Source of the DNA: Bradyrhizobium sp. 200
GTDB taxonomy: Bacteria; Pseudomonadota; Alphaproteobacteria; Rhizobiales; Xanthobacteraceae
NCBI RefSeq assembly: GCF_023100945.1
Contig: NZ_CP064689.1
Coordinates: 6,864,001 to 6,928,000 of the forward strand
Direction: 5' to 3'
Length of the DNA stretch: 64,000 bases
The position numbers were made by a program, and so were the translations under genes. Below, one piece after another: positions 27,968 to 37,920 of this stretch; positions within the stretch are counted from its first letter, which is position 1; every line of letters starts with the position of its first letter. Below the pieces are notes generated by a model, which ran no database searches, was not told where the DNA came from, and saw only the letters and a program-made list of their open reading frames with translations.

Positions 27968-29587
27968 CTAGGCAAGACCGCAATCCTGCTTCCATGACGA
28001 CCGTCGTCGCCCAATTTGATTCTTCTCTGCGCGACGATGCGCGCACCTGTTGACAGCCTCTCCGCCAAGAGTTTGCAAGGACCGTGCCAGCGAGGAGAGG
28101 AATGAAAAAATATGCACGTCCGGAACTAGATATCCTGCGTTCGACTCACCCAGTGTTGCCGCAAAACCCGCCGTCACAGCACATCTATAGAACCACGCGT
28201 CTGGTTGGTTGGAAAAGTAAACGCTGCCGTGCAGAGCGCATCGGCTCGCGGTTGCGGCTTGTCCTTTACCGGGTCGGGCTGCTGGGCTGCGTGCTGGTGT
28301 CGACGAACATGATCCATGTCCACAACATAAGAGTCACTGAACGCCTTCACCGGCGCGTGCTCTATATCCATCGGCCGTGCTCCGCGTGTAGATCACAACC
28401 GCGCTGGGGAACTCAATTTCTGTCTCGAAGTTCTTTGCTTCGGCCGTTAACCGGCTTGCCGCCGCCCGACGGCGGCATCGCGACGATACATATAGGATGA
28501 TGCTGGATGAGCCCCATGGCGAGCATGCCGCCTCACCGCAGGTCGAGGCAGGTGTTCAAGCTGGAAAAGAGGGGCCGCCTGTATCATCTTCTCCATGCTC
28601 GTGGCGCCGTCCATGTCTCATTGAAGACCGCAATGTCGAAACTCCGACACGAGCCGCTCGTCGACGCGTGTTTGTCAAACAACACGCGTCAGATCGACCG
28701 GGCATGCCATTTCTGGGATGAAGAAAGAGGGCCATCGCCAAACCGCTCCGGTTCGTCCAAGAATTGTCGATCAAGCCCTGTTGGATTGACCGATGCGCTC
28801 TGCTGGAATTCGAAGGACTGGCAGACGCTCAATGCCGATGAACACTTGCTGGAACAGATCGCCAATCAGCGCGTTGCGACCGGGACGGCGGCTGCTGATC
28901 GAAATCCCAAGAGCCGGCTCGATGATCGCCGGCGCCAAAGTGTTCAAGGCGAGGGTGTTCCGCTTCGACCGTCAATTCGGGGCTGGATTAGCTCACTGCT
29001 AAAGACCATGGCATTGGTCACAAGCATCGCCTTGATGGTCCACGAACAGCGGCATCCTATGATAGATGCAGGGCCCACCTGCGGACGCACAGAACTTTTC
29101 GGCGGGTCGTCGCGAGTTTGCAAACCCGGATTGATATCCAGCAGACGCTACTGAATCACTTTGATGCGCCAGGCGGCTACCGAGGGCATGACGCTACCCA
29201 ATAAGCGGGCATTCATCTCGAACAAAAGAGCGCCTTTCCCTGCTGCAATCATCTCGGCGCCAAGGATGCTCGACTCAAAACCCAGCTCGCGGCCCACTGC
29301 TCCCAAGCACGCCTACGATCCGATCGGGCGTCTAATCGGCGGGGTATCGAAGCGTCCATGTCCATACATTCACCTTCGTGTGAGGGTTGATTGGAAGCTA
29401 CGAAACCAATTCGGACACCGATCTTCCGCGGAAGCCAAGGGCCCCGAGAGAGATTCCTCGACGAGGATCCCTTTTACGAAAGTGGACCGGAAGATCTTTC
29501 TCGAGGGCATTGATGCAGCGTACGGGCTTTAATGCTCGTAGTTATAGCGAGACCGATAGAATAGTGCCGCACTAACACACCGGCCAG
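27968..29587. other. 1.6 kb of decayed or non-coding sequence
   Basis: Many overlapping frames of 60-215 codons on both strands, none with a recognisable domain, ribosome site or start context. Likely a graveyard of rearranged fragments; no feature can be supported. Confidence 0.5.
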
Positions 29588-30310
29588 TCATCCGAGCGCA
29601 AATGACGGGGTTAAAGTCAGATCGCTTCTTCGACGATCAAACTGGCTTCTTAACTCCTCGCCGGTTCGCCATATAAGCCAATCGTCGTCCACTATATTGT
29701 CCTCGACTAGCTGCAATATCGACCCGCCTCGTTCATGATGCGCATATCCGTATTCTGCGACGATGCCCTTTTCCAGTGACCAGCGCGGGACGAGACCACA
29801 CAAGAAGTCAGGATCCCACATGGTAAACGACACACGGTGTGTTATTCGTGCCATGATCTTGGACAGGCCCTGTCCTCTAAAGTCTCTGCGGATCCAAAAA
29901 TCCCCGTGGTAGGCTACTTTCCCGGTTATCTTCTTCGCGCTTGGCGCCATGCAAGCGCAGCGATCCTGAGGATGTGCATGTCTGGTCGGGTCAGCGTAAA
30001 ACGCCTTTAGCGATTCAAGATGTGCTGCAAAGCTGGTGTGCGAAAGGTCGTATAGTCGAGCCGCAGCTACGATCGCGACCTCGTTTTTATTGTCAACGCC
30101 TACAATCCAATACCCCTCACCTGATTTGATTGGCGAACGATCTGGCCGGAAATTTGGATACGTTGGTCCCTTTGTTGGAGTTGCCCGTGTGATCGAGACA
30201 TACTCATGAAAATCGAAACCTATCAAAAGATAGATACCTTTTTGGGTGGCAGCGGCATCATGTACCTGAAGCCAGCGCGATACGCGCAAGGCATTTGCTA
30301 CGCTTGTCAT
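29588..30310 (-). CDS. GNAT-like acetyltransferase-type protein, paralogue 2
   Basis: The 240-residue product (MTSVANALRVSRWLQVHDAA) aligns along its whole length with the protein at 10233-10931. It shares IGFDFHEYVSIT, TYPNFRPDRSPIK, RLYDLS, SLKAFYADPT, HPQDRCAC and the GNAT-type motif WIRRDFRGQGLSKIM. Roughly 70% of positions are identical by eye, and differences are mostly conservative, so both copies seem to have been kept under selection. The C-terminus is eight residues longer. The same 15-base element lies about 87 bases upstream. Function unknown; acyl-CoA-dependent acyltransferase is the best class guess. Confidence 0.65.
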   Translation of the reverse strand: MTSVANALRVSRWLQVHDAAATQKGIYLLIGFDFHEYVSITRATPTKGPTYPNFRPDRSPIKSGEGYWIVGVDNKNEVAIVAAARLYDLSHTSFAAHLESLKAFYADPTRHAHPQDRCACMAPSAKKITGKVAYHGDFWIRRDFRGQGLSKIMARITHRVSFTMWDPDFLCGLVPRWSLEKGIVAEYGYAHHERGGSILQLVEDNIVDDDWLIWRTGEELRSQFDRRRSDLTLTPSFALG

Positions 30311-30396
30311 TGCCGCACCATGTCGTATCGTGATGAGCTGCGTGATCCCTATCCGGCGAGATAGCCGCGACGCTACATAATAGCAATGAATAGAGA

Positions 30397-30411
30397 AACT
30401 ACCTACTCTGG
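30397..30411 (-). promoter_or_regulatory. Second copy of the shared 15-base upstream element
   Basis: AACTACCTACTCTGG, identical to 11020-11034 and at nearly the same distance from the start codon of its GNAT-like gene. See the first copy. Confidence 0.45.
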
Positions 30412-30900
30412 TGAGGGTACCATGTGTTCGATATTTCAGTAAGGTGTTGGGACGTACCCCGCTTCAACGGCGTCAGAGCGTTTTGAGCGGCGGAAGGGTC
30501 GGTATGGGCCCGAGGTGGCGGCAAGTGATGTTGCCTCGCTACTCCGGCGAGTTGGTGACCGTCGATCGAGCAGCCGTCCTTCAACGAATATTAGCAGGAA
30601 GGCGCTGCCACGCAGAGGAAGTCGAGAAGAGAGTTGGAGCGAGAAACCTCACCGAAAACCGTATAGTCGATGTACTGAGCGAAGTTTAATATGAGGATAA
30701 TCGCGGTTGAGATTAAAAAGGCGGGCAGAACGGCAAGTACAAAAGGTCGGTATGGTCGATCCCGACGCAAGGACGGCGACAAAACGCCAGTCGCGTACCA
30801 CTGAGCCTCGGACGATATGACCCCAAGCACGATGTGTTGATGTGCCAGCGGCGGCGTGTCTCGCGCCCCTGGCGATTCATCACGTACAGCGGTTTCTTGC
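30412..30900. other. No intact gene; possible membrane-protein fragment
   Basis: A minus-strand frame ends with RPFVLAVLPAFLISTAIILI near 30690-30750, which is hydrophobic like a membrane helix, but it is joined to transposase-associated repeat sequence and has no start. Nothing further can be supported. Confidence 0.35.
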
Positions 30901-31117
30901 CGCGCGGCAATTGAGAGTGCGTATTGCCGCATATAGCGATGTTTCCGATAAGCTAACGTCGCCTCATCTATTTTGCTCGTAGCCAGGCGAGCTAAGGAGG
31001 CCGGTCGCACAGACTGGTCAGCATTGCGAGCGCGCCGATGTCGCGCTCGGTCCTCAACGGAGCGCTTGCAAAGCCACCGGACCGGTGATCGGGCGTGGTC
31101 AAGGCAGCCAGTCGCCT
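30901..31117. repeat. Copy B of the ~215 bp dispersed direct repeat
   Basis: Matches 1026-1243 in the same orientation. It lies immediately downstream (minus-strand sense) of the integrase-type transposase relic, so it is probably the 3' end of that element. Confidence 0.7.
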
Positions 31118-31119
31118 GT

Positions 31120-31790
31120 CTGAAGCTTGGACAGGAGTTCGCTGCTGGTCCGCCACGGCTCGGCCTCGGACCATTCGCGCAGCTGAGGCGTGGCTTTGAC
31201 GAGCGGATCGGGACGTCGTCGCTCTCCGTTCGGCTTCGCAATTGGCCTGTCGGTCGGGCGACCCGCTCCTTCTTTCCGCGCTGTTCGCGAGATCGACAAA
31301 AACTGTTCAGTGGGTGGCGCCGCAGTTGCATGGCTTGCTGGGGCGGCGTCGCTGAGACTGGCCAACTGCTCCTGCACGGCCCGAATACCGCGCAGTAAGG
31401 CAACCGGATCCAGGCCCGGCATAGATTTCATGACGCGGGCGCGGACGGCATCAGGTGTTCTTGCGTTGGCAACCAGCCGCTGATGTGGGGTCACAGGAGC
31501 GCTATACGTTTTGTGGACACGCGCTCCGTCGCGCTCCTTTGGTATCAATTTGAATGATGGCTGGAAAAAGTTCACGAACAAGCGGGCCGGAACGGTAAAG
31601 CTGAGCCAGCAAAGCAGCCGCTTCGAGCCCCTCGAATCGAGGATCGCCGACCATTCGTCGGACCACCACACCGTTCCTTTGCTCGACAAAGGCCTGATCG
31701 TTCTTGCGATAGGGGCGACAGCGCGTGAAGACAATACCAGCCTGTTCGCAATACACCGTCAAGGTCTCATTCATGAACACAGAGTCGTTG
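31120..31790 (-). pseudogene. Integrase-core (DDE) transposase C-terminal relic
   Basis: A minus-strand frame reads TLTVYCEQAGIVFTRCRPYR, then KNDQAFVEQRNGVVVRRMVG and DPRFEGLEAAALLAQLY, which carries the catalytic Glu (FVEQ). After a frameshift it continues as ARLFVNFFQPSFKLIPKERD, then TPHQRLVANARTPDAVRARV and PVALLRGIRAVQEQLA. This is the second half of a large integrase-core transposase found in Bradyrhizobium. The N-terminal HTH and first Asp are absent. The downstream repeat also occurs alone at 1026-1243. Confidence 0.75.
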
Positions 31791-31945
31791 GTCGGTGTCT
31801 AGACCCAGGAGCGCAGACGGTAACTGTTTGCGAAGTTCGGTCAACTGTGCTTAACAACCTCTGTTCGCGCACCAAGTGCTGCAAGCCTCAGTAGCGTCGC
31901 ATCCCGGAATTCTCGCGCTCCGAGCGGCGGTTTAACGACGGTTGA

Positions 31946-33382
31946 TTACGCGCTCAAATCTCGGCTCTGAAGAGCAAGCCTGTCCGCGAGCAGCTGGAAA
32001 CGCAGCACAAGAAAGCCCGCATATACGGTCGTCCCAATTGACAACCCAATCCAAATACCAATGGCGCCAAGCCCTACCTGGAAGCTAAGCACGTAGCTAA
32101 GCGAGAAGCCGATCGGCCAATAAGCGATGCCGGCGAGCAAAAGCGGCACGCGCGTGTCCTTCAGTCCGTGTAGGCCGCCAGCCGCAGCGCTCCGCGCGCT
32201 CTCAGTGACGAAAAAGCTTGCGCCGACCAAAAGAAGCTTTGCAGAAAGTCCGATCGTCGCGTCGGCATCGCCGCCCGATTCGCCCAGGAACAACTCGACA
32301 AGTTCAAAACGCGCGGCGATCACCGCAAGCGTCACCATCGCGGTGACCACTACACCAAGCAGCATCGCCACCAGACCTGCCCGCTTAATACCGGGAGCGT
32401 CGTTACGGCCAACCGCATGGCCAACACGCACTGTCGCCGCCATGCTGATGCCGAACGAGATCATGAACAAGGGCGCGGCGACCTGAAGCGCGATCTGATG
32501 AGCGGCAAGTGCGCTGGTGCTGATCTGCCCCGCCAGGAGGGCTGCCGCGGAGAATAGTCCATACCCGATCAAGGCAGATATTGAAATAGGCGTCCCGATC
32601 ACGATCAGCTGCCGCATTATGGGCCAATCGAATCGCCACAGATGTGCAACCACGTGGTAGTCACGAAAAGTGCGGCACATTGTAGCGAACCACAAACCGG
32701 CCAAGAACGTACCACAGTTCACCAGCGTGGTCGCAAGACCCACCCCGAACAGCTCCAACCGGGGCAGGCCGAGCTTCCCATTGATCAGCAGATAAACGAG
32801 CAAGACCTTGGCGGGGATGGCCGCGAGCGTGATCCATAAGACGGGCTCCGGCCGGTTGACCGCGCCCATGAAACTTCGGATTGCCAGAAAACAGAGGGCT
32901 GGCGCCACGCCCCAGGCCAGTCCGAACAGATATTGCTGGGCAAGCCGCGCCGCATTCGGCTCTTGGCCAAGAGCGAGCAGTATTTGCTCTCCGCGCAGCG
33001 CAAACGCTATGATCGGTAGCGATAGGAGCAGCGCCATCCACAGCCCCATGCGCAGCGAGCGCCGTATCATAGCTAGATTATGCGCCACAAATGCCTGGGC
33101 CGCCAATGGTGCGATCGGCGCCAGGAGGCCCGCGCCGAAGGTGAAGCTAACGAGATACACCCTGCCGGCCAACGCTACCGCGGCGACCGACTCGACGCCG
33201 ATCCGTCCGATGAAGGCGAGATCGATGGTCATCATCGCGATCTGCGCAACCTGGGTCAGTACCATCGGCAATGCGAGTTTCGCGGTTTCACCGAGCTCGA
33301 TAGCGAGGTGATGGCAAGCTGCCTGTCCCGTCACTCTGTGCCACGAATGCGATCCGGATTTTGTTTCGGCTATCTTGACCAT
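31946..33382 (-). CDS. MATE-family multidrug/metabolite efflux transporter
   Basis: The 478-residue integral membrane protein has about 12 hydrophobic segments in two similar halves. It reads ETAKLALPMVLTQVAQIAMM in the first helix, then IDLAFIGRIGVESVAAVALA, and at the start of the second half PIMRQLIVIGTPISISALIG and ALAAHQIALQVAAPLFMISF, followed by GISMAATVRVGHAVGRNDAP. These are the NorM-type MATE signatures, including the internal repeat around LAAQAF and AAHQIALQ. Such proteins export cationic drugs or metabolites using sodium or protons. No strong ribosome site is seen before ATG 33382. It stands alone on its strand, so its substrate cannot be inferred from neighbours. Confidence 0.9.
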   Translation of the reverse strand: MVKIAETKSGSHSWHRVTGQAACHHLAIELGETAKLALPMVLTQVAQIAMMTIDLAFIGRIGVESVAAVALAGRVYLVSFTFGAGLLAPIAPLAAQAFVAHNLAMIRRSLRMGLWMALLLSLPIIAFALRGEQILLALGQEPNAARLAQQYLFGLAWGVAPALCFLAIRSFMGAVNRPEPVLWITLAAIPAKVLLVYLLINGKLGLPRLELFGVGLATTLVNCGTFLAGLWFATMCRTFRDYHVVAHLWRFDWPIMRQLIVIGTPISISALIGYGLFSAAALLAGQISTSALAAHQIALQVAAPLFMISFGISMAATVRVGHAVGRNDAPGIKRAGLVAMLLGVVVTAMVTLAVIAARFELVELFLGESGGDADATIGLSAKLLLVGASFFVTESARSAAAGGLHGLKDTRVPLLLAGIAYWPIGFSLSYVLSFQVGLGAIGIWIGLSIGTTVYAGFLVLRFQLLADRLALQSRDLSA

Positions 33383-33860
33383 GGATCGTGCTGCTTAACT
33401 TGTCTCGGGGGACGGACGATCTCCTGTTTTTAGGAAGAGGATCCCCTTCTGCGCCCAGAGTTCGCAATCGCCCGCGCATGCTGATCTTGTGCAGCGGCGT
33501 GTCACAGACGCGAGTACGCCGGCGGCTTGGACCCGCTGTTCAGCCCTGTCCGGGATCTGCTCACAACTGTTCAGAATAGCGCCGTCGCTTTAACCAGCAC
33601 CTCTGACACCGCAGCGACCTTTTTCGCGCGTGTTACGCGCAGAAGACGCAGTTGGCGGTCGGCAAGTCGAAACGGTCGACCAACAGCATCCCGTAATGGG
33701 CGCCGGTGCGAACCGGATCGCCGGCCTGACCGATCACAGTGGCAAAATCGGGCGAGCGCGCGCACGTGGGATGGATAGCGGGTTGCCGACCTCACACGGG
33801 ACGCATAGGTGAACTGAGAGGCGATGGCCTTATGAGACATTACTGCTACTCCTTAGGCGA
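33383..33860. other. Intergenic region upstream of the MATE gene
   Basis: No gene supported. A minus-strand fragment reads AGDPVRTGAHYGMLLVDRFD then LPTANCVFCA and stop (about 33635-33730), which looks protein-like but was not assigned to a family. Confidence 0.4.
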
Positions 33861-33992
33861 CACTGGATGGGACTTCCCTTTCAAGGTTCGCGCCAATTGC
33901 AGGAGCTCGATTTCTCAAGGCCATTTTTTCAAGCGGCGTGTCATGGACCAAACAGTATGTCGCAAAATCGACAGTCGGCGTCAGAGACCCTT
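33861..33992. repeat. Copy A of a diverged ~130 bp repeat
   Basis: Aligns with 37785-37920 in the same orientation with many substitutions: shared blocks include TTCAAGG(T/C)TCG(C/T)GCCAA, GAGCT(C/T)GATTT and CGTCGCAAA-like segments. The 37785 copy lies about 100 bases upstream of the TetR start. The repeat may be a duplicated promoter region. Confidence 0.5.
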
Positions 33993-34165
33993 CAGGCCTA
34001 CCGAACCCGGCAAACATCTGAGATGGTAGGCAACTAAGAGTCGTCTAACGAAACGCTCCAGCTCGCGAAGCCGCGATCGGCTCGTGCGCAAGCAGCAGCA
34101 GCGTTGCTTAGCATGCGACCACGATTTTTACTCGGAAACGCGTCACTTCTATTGGACTAGTCAAT
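33993..34165. other. Short spacer downstream of cysteine hydrolase 1
   Basis: No feature recognised. Confidence 0.4.
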
Positions 34166-34810
34166 CTAGCAAGTGGAGGCAGTCGCTTTGCCCTCTAATT
34201 CCAGGACGAGATCTGCTGTTGTTGAGATTCGTATGGACCGATACTGCCCGCGAAGCGCGTTTTCGTGTCGAGCTTCCGTATGGGACGTGCATGCGTCACT
34301 CGAGCAGATCATGAAGAAGCCACGGTCCGACCCATCTCGCAGAGCCATATCGATGCACTGATCTGTGAGAACGCCGGCGACGATGACAACTTCGATCCCC
34401 ATGTTTCGAAGCACATATTCGAGAATGGTCGTGTTGAACACACCCGATCCGGTTTTGGGCAGAACGATTTCGTCGTCCTCCGGAGCGATCTCGGTCAGCA
34501 CCTTCCCGCCCCATGAGCCCTTGGGTACGTGTAGCTTCGCCACCTTGTGCAACAGCGAACGATCACGCCCATCCAGAGTTAAGCTTTCGATCGTCGTATA
34601 GATCACCTCCGCACCGTTCGAACGGGCGGCATCAAGCAGCCGCTGTACGTTCGGCACTACAACACGCCTGATGCGATCCACATAGTCCGGGTACTTTATC
34701 TGGATTTTCTCAGACACTTCGTTGTTTTGAAGATCGACGACCAGTACGGCAGTCCTTTTGGGGTCAATGCGGCGTGCAAACGAAGGCTCCCCTACTTCGG
34801 TCGGCTTCAT
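34166..34810 (-). CDS. Isochorismatase-family cysteine hydrolase, paralogue 1
   Basis: The start MKPTEVGEPSFARRIDPKRT at 34810 is preferred; the frame continues upstream without similarity. The 214-residue product has the isochorismatase-like fold markers: TAVLVVDLQNNEVS with Asp26, EIVLPKTGSGVFNTT with Lys119, and GVLTDQCIDMALRDG with Cys152 in the usual C-x-x-x-T/A-A context, giving a complete Asp-Lys-Cys triad. Enzymes of this class hydrolyse amides, ureas or ethers such as carbamoyl compounds, nicotinamide or isochorismate. A close paralogue is at 52357-52995. It is upstream of the CapA gene's 3' end but in a separate unit by spacing (283 bp). Confidence 0.88.
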   Translation of the reverse strand: MKPTEVGEPSFARRIDPKRTAVLVVDLQNNEVSEKIQIKYPDYVDRIRRVVVPNVQRLLDAARSNGAEVIYTTIESLTLDGRDRSLLHKVAKLHVPKGSWGGKVLTEIAPEDDEIVLPKTGSGVFNTTILEYVLRNMGIEVVIVAGVLTDQCIDMALRDGSDRGFFMICSSDACTSHTEARHENALRGQYRSIRISTTADLVLELEGKATASTC

Positions 34811-35093
34811 TTCATTTTTCCATTTCGGTTGATTTGTTGACGTCCCATTCCGCGGCCCTACGCGGCTGCTCGGGCGGTACACGAGCGAGGAAGATCTCGG
34901 GCCTTCAGGTCATTGGCTCCGCTCCATCGGGTTCATTTGTTGGGAGGGGGAACTTTTACTGCCGCAGCGACGCGGCCAAACAACGGAGTGATCGCCACAA
35001 GCCGCCCATAATGCTCCATGCGCACCAAGTCTTTCCACAGTGCCGGCGCTCAAGGATCGACCCGTGCGGGTGGCGCGATGGAGATGAGCCGCA

Positions 35094-36485
35094 TCATAGT
35101 GACGAGCTCGGTCGCAGCCTGATGACTCCAACGTCGTTCGCAATAGCGATCCGGGTCCCAAACGGCTTCGAGAGCTTCAGTAGACGCTCCAGAATGGCTC
35201 TTGCCTGCGGCGCGGGGGCAAGACGCGGAACTCCCCGGTTGGCAAGCCTCCTGGAGCGACCGAGCTCGATTGGATAGAGCCGCAATTCAGCAAGCTGCTT
35301 CTGCTCAAATCGGCTGACCATGACAATGCTCTCATAGAAGACCGGGTCTGAAAATCCTGGATCGGTCTCGTATCCTCTTGCCATCTCGTTGACTGTCACC
35401 TCGGCGTCTGTGTCGACTCGTGGATCCTTATCGTAAGCGGCAAACATGTCAGCCCCCACGGGCGTCCGGAGGTCGTCAATGATGAAATTCCCCAAGCTAT
35501 AAAAGATCGACCGGCCCTTGTAGATCTCGATGCCTCGCAACTGGTGCGGTCCATGCCCGACATAAGCGTCCGCTCCGGCGTCAATTAGCCTATGCGCAAA
35601 CGATTGCTCGTAATCAGGCGGCTCCCGGCTCCAATTCCCGGGCTGGTGACCGTGGTTCGTGACGATGCAGAAGTCGGCGAATTGCTTACCCTGACGAACG
35701 TTTCGTAGGATATTGGCGACATCGCGCGGGTCGGCCTCGTAGCTGTAGCTAGCGGTGTCGCCTGTTTTGTATGTCACTCCAGAGAGCTCGACCCGGTTTG
35801 GATCCTCACTGCTAGGCTTGAAGCCAGGCAACGCATTGCGTATCCGCCTCAAGCTCTCGAGCATCTCCGGCAGAACAACGGTCGTTTTCGCCAAACGAAG
35901 TGGGCTTATTCCTGCCCTGCCTGGTGCCTCGCCAGCGGGATCGGCGGCACGAGATAGCGGCGTGAACGATGACGCAAACGATACCAACGCGACGCGTCCG
36001 CGTGGCGTCTCTAGAAAGCGAGCGGCGACTGCTTGTGCGAGACTCTCCCCCGCACCTGCATGCGCGATCCCGTTCTGATCGAGCGCTTGGCTCGTCTCGC
36101 GCATCCCTTCAACGCCCCAGTCGAGCGCATGATTGTTGGCACGACCCACCACGTTGAATCCCATCGCCTTCAAATCGGGCCCGAGCTCTGGCAGGCTCAC
36201 ATGATACGCGCCGCCGTACTCAGCTTGCGGACTTCCCTTGAACGATCGGATATCGAAGATATTCGTTTCCATATTGCCGAAAGTGACATCAGCATCTTGA
36301 AGAATTTTGACGATCGCGGCGAAGCCTGAACCCTGATATTTTGTCAGCGGCCGCGTAACGATGAGGTCGCCAACTGCTACCATTCTGAAGCCGTCCGCGA
36401 CGTTCGTTGCAATCGAAGCGACCGTATCGTAGCCACCACCCTGGTGGACGGGATGACGACCGTTTTCATTTGACTGTTTTGCCAT
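35094..36485 (-). CDS. CapA-family protein (poly-gamma-glutamate synthesis type metallophosphoesterase)
   Basis: ATG 36485 (MAKQSNENGRHPVHQGGGYD) follows a GAGGAGAC ribosome site and gives 463 residues. The PGA_cap domain is clear: FRMVAVGDLIVTRPL, DADVTFGNMETNIF, MGFNVVGRANNHALDWGVEG, FCIVTNHGHQPGNW, AYVGHGPHQLRGIEIYKGRS, and IFYSLGNFIIDD. These hold the Asp, Asn, Glu and His residues that bind metals in calcineurin-like phosphoesterases. No signal peptide is visible, so it is probably cytosolic, unlike membrane-anchored Bacillus CapA. Without capB/capC nearby, capsule synthesis is unlikely; a role in glutamyl-compound metabolism or as a phosphoesterase is a guess. Confidence 0.88.
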   Translation of the reverse strand: MAKQSNENGRHPVHQGGGYDTVASIATNVADGFRMVAVGDLIVTRPLTKYQGSGFAAIVKILQDADVTFGNMETNIFDIRSFKGSPQAEYGGAYHVSLPELGPDLKAMGFNVVGRANNHALDWGVEGMRETSQALDQNGIAHAGAGESLAQAVAARFLETPRGRVALVSFASSFTPLSRAADPAGEAPGRAGISPLRLAKTTVVLPEMLESLRRIRNALPGFKPSSEDPNRVELSGVTYKTGDTASYSYEADPRDVANILRNVRQGKQFADFCIVTNHGHQPGNWSREPPDYEQSFAHRLIDAGADAYVGHGPHQLRGIEIYKGRSIFYSLGNFIIDDLRTPVGADMFAAYDKDPRVDTDAEVTVNEMARGYETDPGFSDPVFYESIVMVSRFEQKQLAELRLYPIELGRSRRLANRGVPRLAPAPQARAILERLLKLSKPFGTRIAIANDVGVIRLRPSSSL

Positions 36486-37026
36486 AGGCTGTCTCCTCAG
36501 TCCGGTAGGCTCAACTGCGTCGAGGACCGCCGGGCCGTCCAGCGCAACGCGATTGAGCCGGTGCACGCGAACCCAAGAGGGCTCATCGTAGCTGCGGGGT
36601 CTGCTCTCTTCGGAGGGTGGTGCGAAGAGCAACACTCACACGACACCTCAGCCAGCAGGCCTGCCTCCACGCCTGCACATCGGGTTCGTTCAATTCGATC
36701 GGCCTGACCTGGATCATCACGAAGTCGTAAATTGCCCATCAGTGATCCGCTGCTTTCTGATCTCGAGAACCGACCAACGACTATCTCCTGATCGTATTGA
36801 CGGCGCGATATCGCAGACTTCGAAACAATTTTTCGGCCTTTCACGTGCCTAGTGCAATTTTGCTCTGCGAGAGATCGTCAATCGCGCTGTAGCCAGCGCT
36901 CTTCGGAATATAGCGGCATTTGCGCGGAAACAAATCAGCGAAGCAAAGCTGAAGCGCTGGCAAGCAGAAGGACGACGGTTATGGGTGCAGCCAGCGCCCA
37001 CACAGGCGCACCACAACAGGAGTTGA
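36486..37026. other. Spacer between CapA gene and TetR gene
   Basis: Promoter and leader of the CapA gene are expected here. No other gene recognised. Confidence 0.45.
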
Positions 37027-37686
37027 TCACCTCACTTTGTTTGCACGGCAGTGGCGTTGGCGACGCGCAGCGCCAGCCTCATCCAGCCGAGCCTTCAGGA
37101 GGCCAGCAAGAATGTCCAATTGACTTTGGAACAGCTCCTCGCGGCTCGCAAAGGTCTCCAGGAACATACCCCGCATTGCCGAAAGGATGAAAGGAAGAAG
37201 AGCGAGCAGTGTGCTCTTGGTGCGATCCGACAGGAAGGAATTGCTGTGAATGGCGGCATTCAACCGATCGCGCGACCTCCTTCGATGATCTGCCAATTGC
37301 TTGCATAAGCTCTTGTCGCTGCGCCAGCCGATGTTGATCTCCCACACTGCCCAATAAGCCCCCTCACCATAGACCGCCCACAGCGACTCAACTGATGTTA
37401 CAGCGAGGTCGGCGTCAGCGGACTGCTCCTCTCTAAGATCCATGAACAACGCAATCACGTGCGTAGTGAGGTCGTCCAGCACGGCCATGAACAGGTCCTC
37501 TTTGGTTGCAAAGTGGTGATGTAGCGCGCCGGTAGAGAAGCCTGCTTGCTCCGCGATCGCGACACTCGTGGCGCGCGCGAATCCTTGTTCACTGAGCACG
37601 GTTATGGCGGCAGCCACGAAAGCAGCCCTGGCGGCGGCACTGCGATCCGCCTGTGAACGTCGCGGACGTTGCACTGTCTTGGTCAT
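37027..37686 (-). CDS. TetR/AcrR-family transcriptional regulator
   Basis: ATG 37686 (MTKTVQRPRRSQADRSAAAR) is preferred over the GTG one codon upstream; AGGAGAT lies about 11 bases before it. The 219-residue protein has a TetR_N DNA-binding domain, RAAFVAAAITVLSEQGFARA then TSVAIAEQAGFSTGALHHHF and ATKEDLFMAVL, with the recognition helix in GFSTGALHHHF. The C-terminal ligand domain is all-helical and unassigned. It is followed on the same strand by the CapA gene and then the cysteine hydrolase, either of which may be its target. A diverged repeat lies upstream. Confidence 0.92.
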   Translation of the reverse strand: MTKTVQRPRRSQADRSAAARAAFVAAAITVLSEQGFARATSVAIAEQAGFSTGALHHHFATKEDLFMAVLDDLTTHVIALFMDLREEQSADADLAVTSVESLWAVYGEGAYWAVWEINIGWRSDKSLCKQLADHRRRSRDRLNAAIHSNSFLSDRTKSTLLALLPFILSAMRGMFLETFASREELFQSQLDILAGLLKARLDEAGAARRQRHCRANKVR

Positions 37687-37784
37687 CACGCACTAATATC
37701 TCCTGCCCGCTCGGCCGTGCTCGTTGCGAAAGGTGATCGCGATTGGAGTTTGGGGCTGGACGAAAATCCTTGCCGGGCAACGAT

Positions 37785-37920
37785 GCTGGATGCCATCTCC
37801 TTTTCAAGGCTCGTGCCAACTTGAGAGCTTGATTTGTAAAGGCTATTTGTCAACGGCTGTCGGGGACCTGACATCACGTCGCAAATCTGACATCGGCATT
37901 AGAGACACTTGATCTCGACT
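37785..37920. repeat. Copy B of the diverged ~130 bp repeat, upstream of the TetR gene
   Basis: See copy A at 33861-33992. The position 100-230 bases upstream of the TetR start suggests it includes its promoter or operator. Confidence 0.5.

Noticed and set aside
28507..29154. 215-codon plus-strand frame in the 27-29.6 kb region
   Set aside because: No family resemblance, mixed composition and overlapping frames of similar length in both strands. Judged as non-coding.
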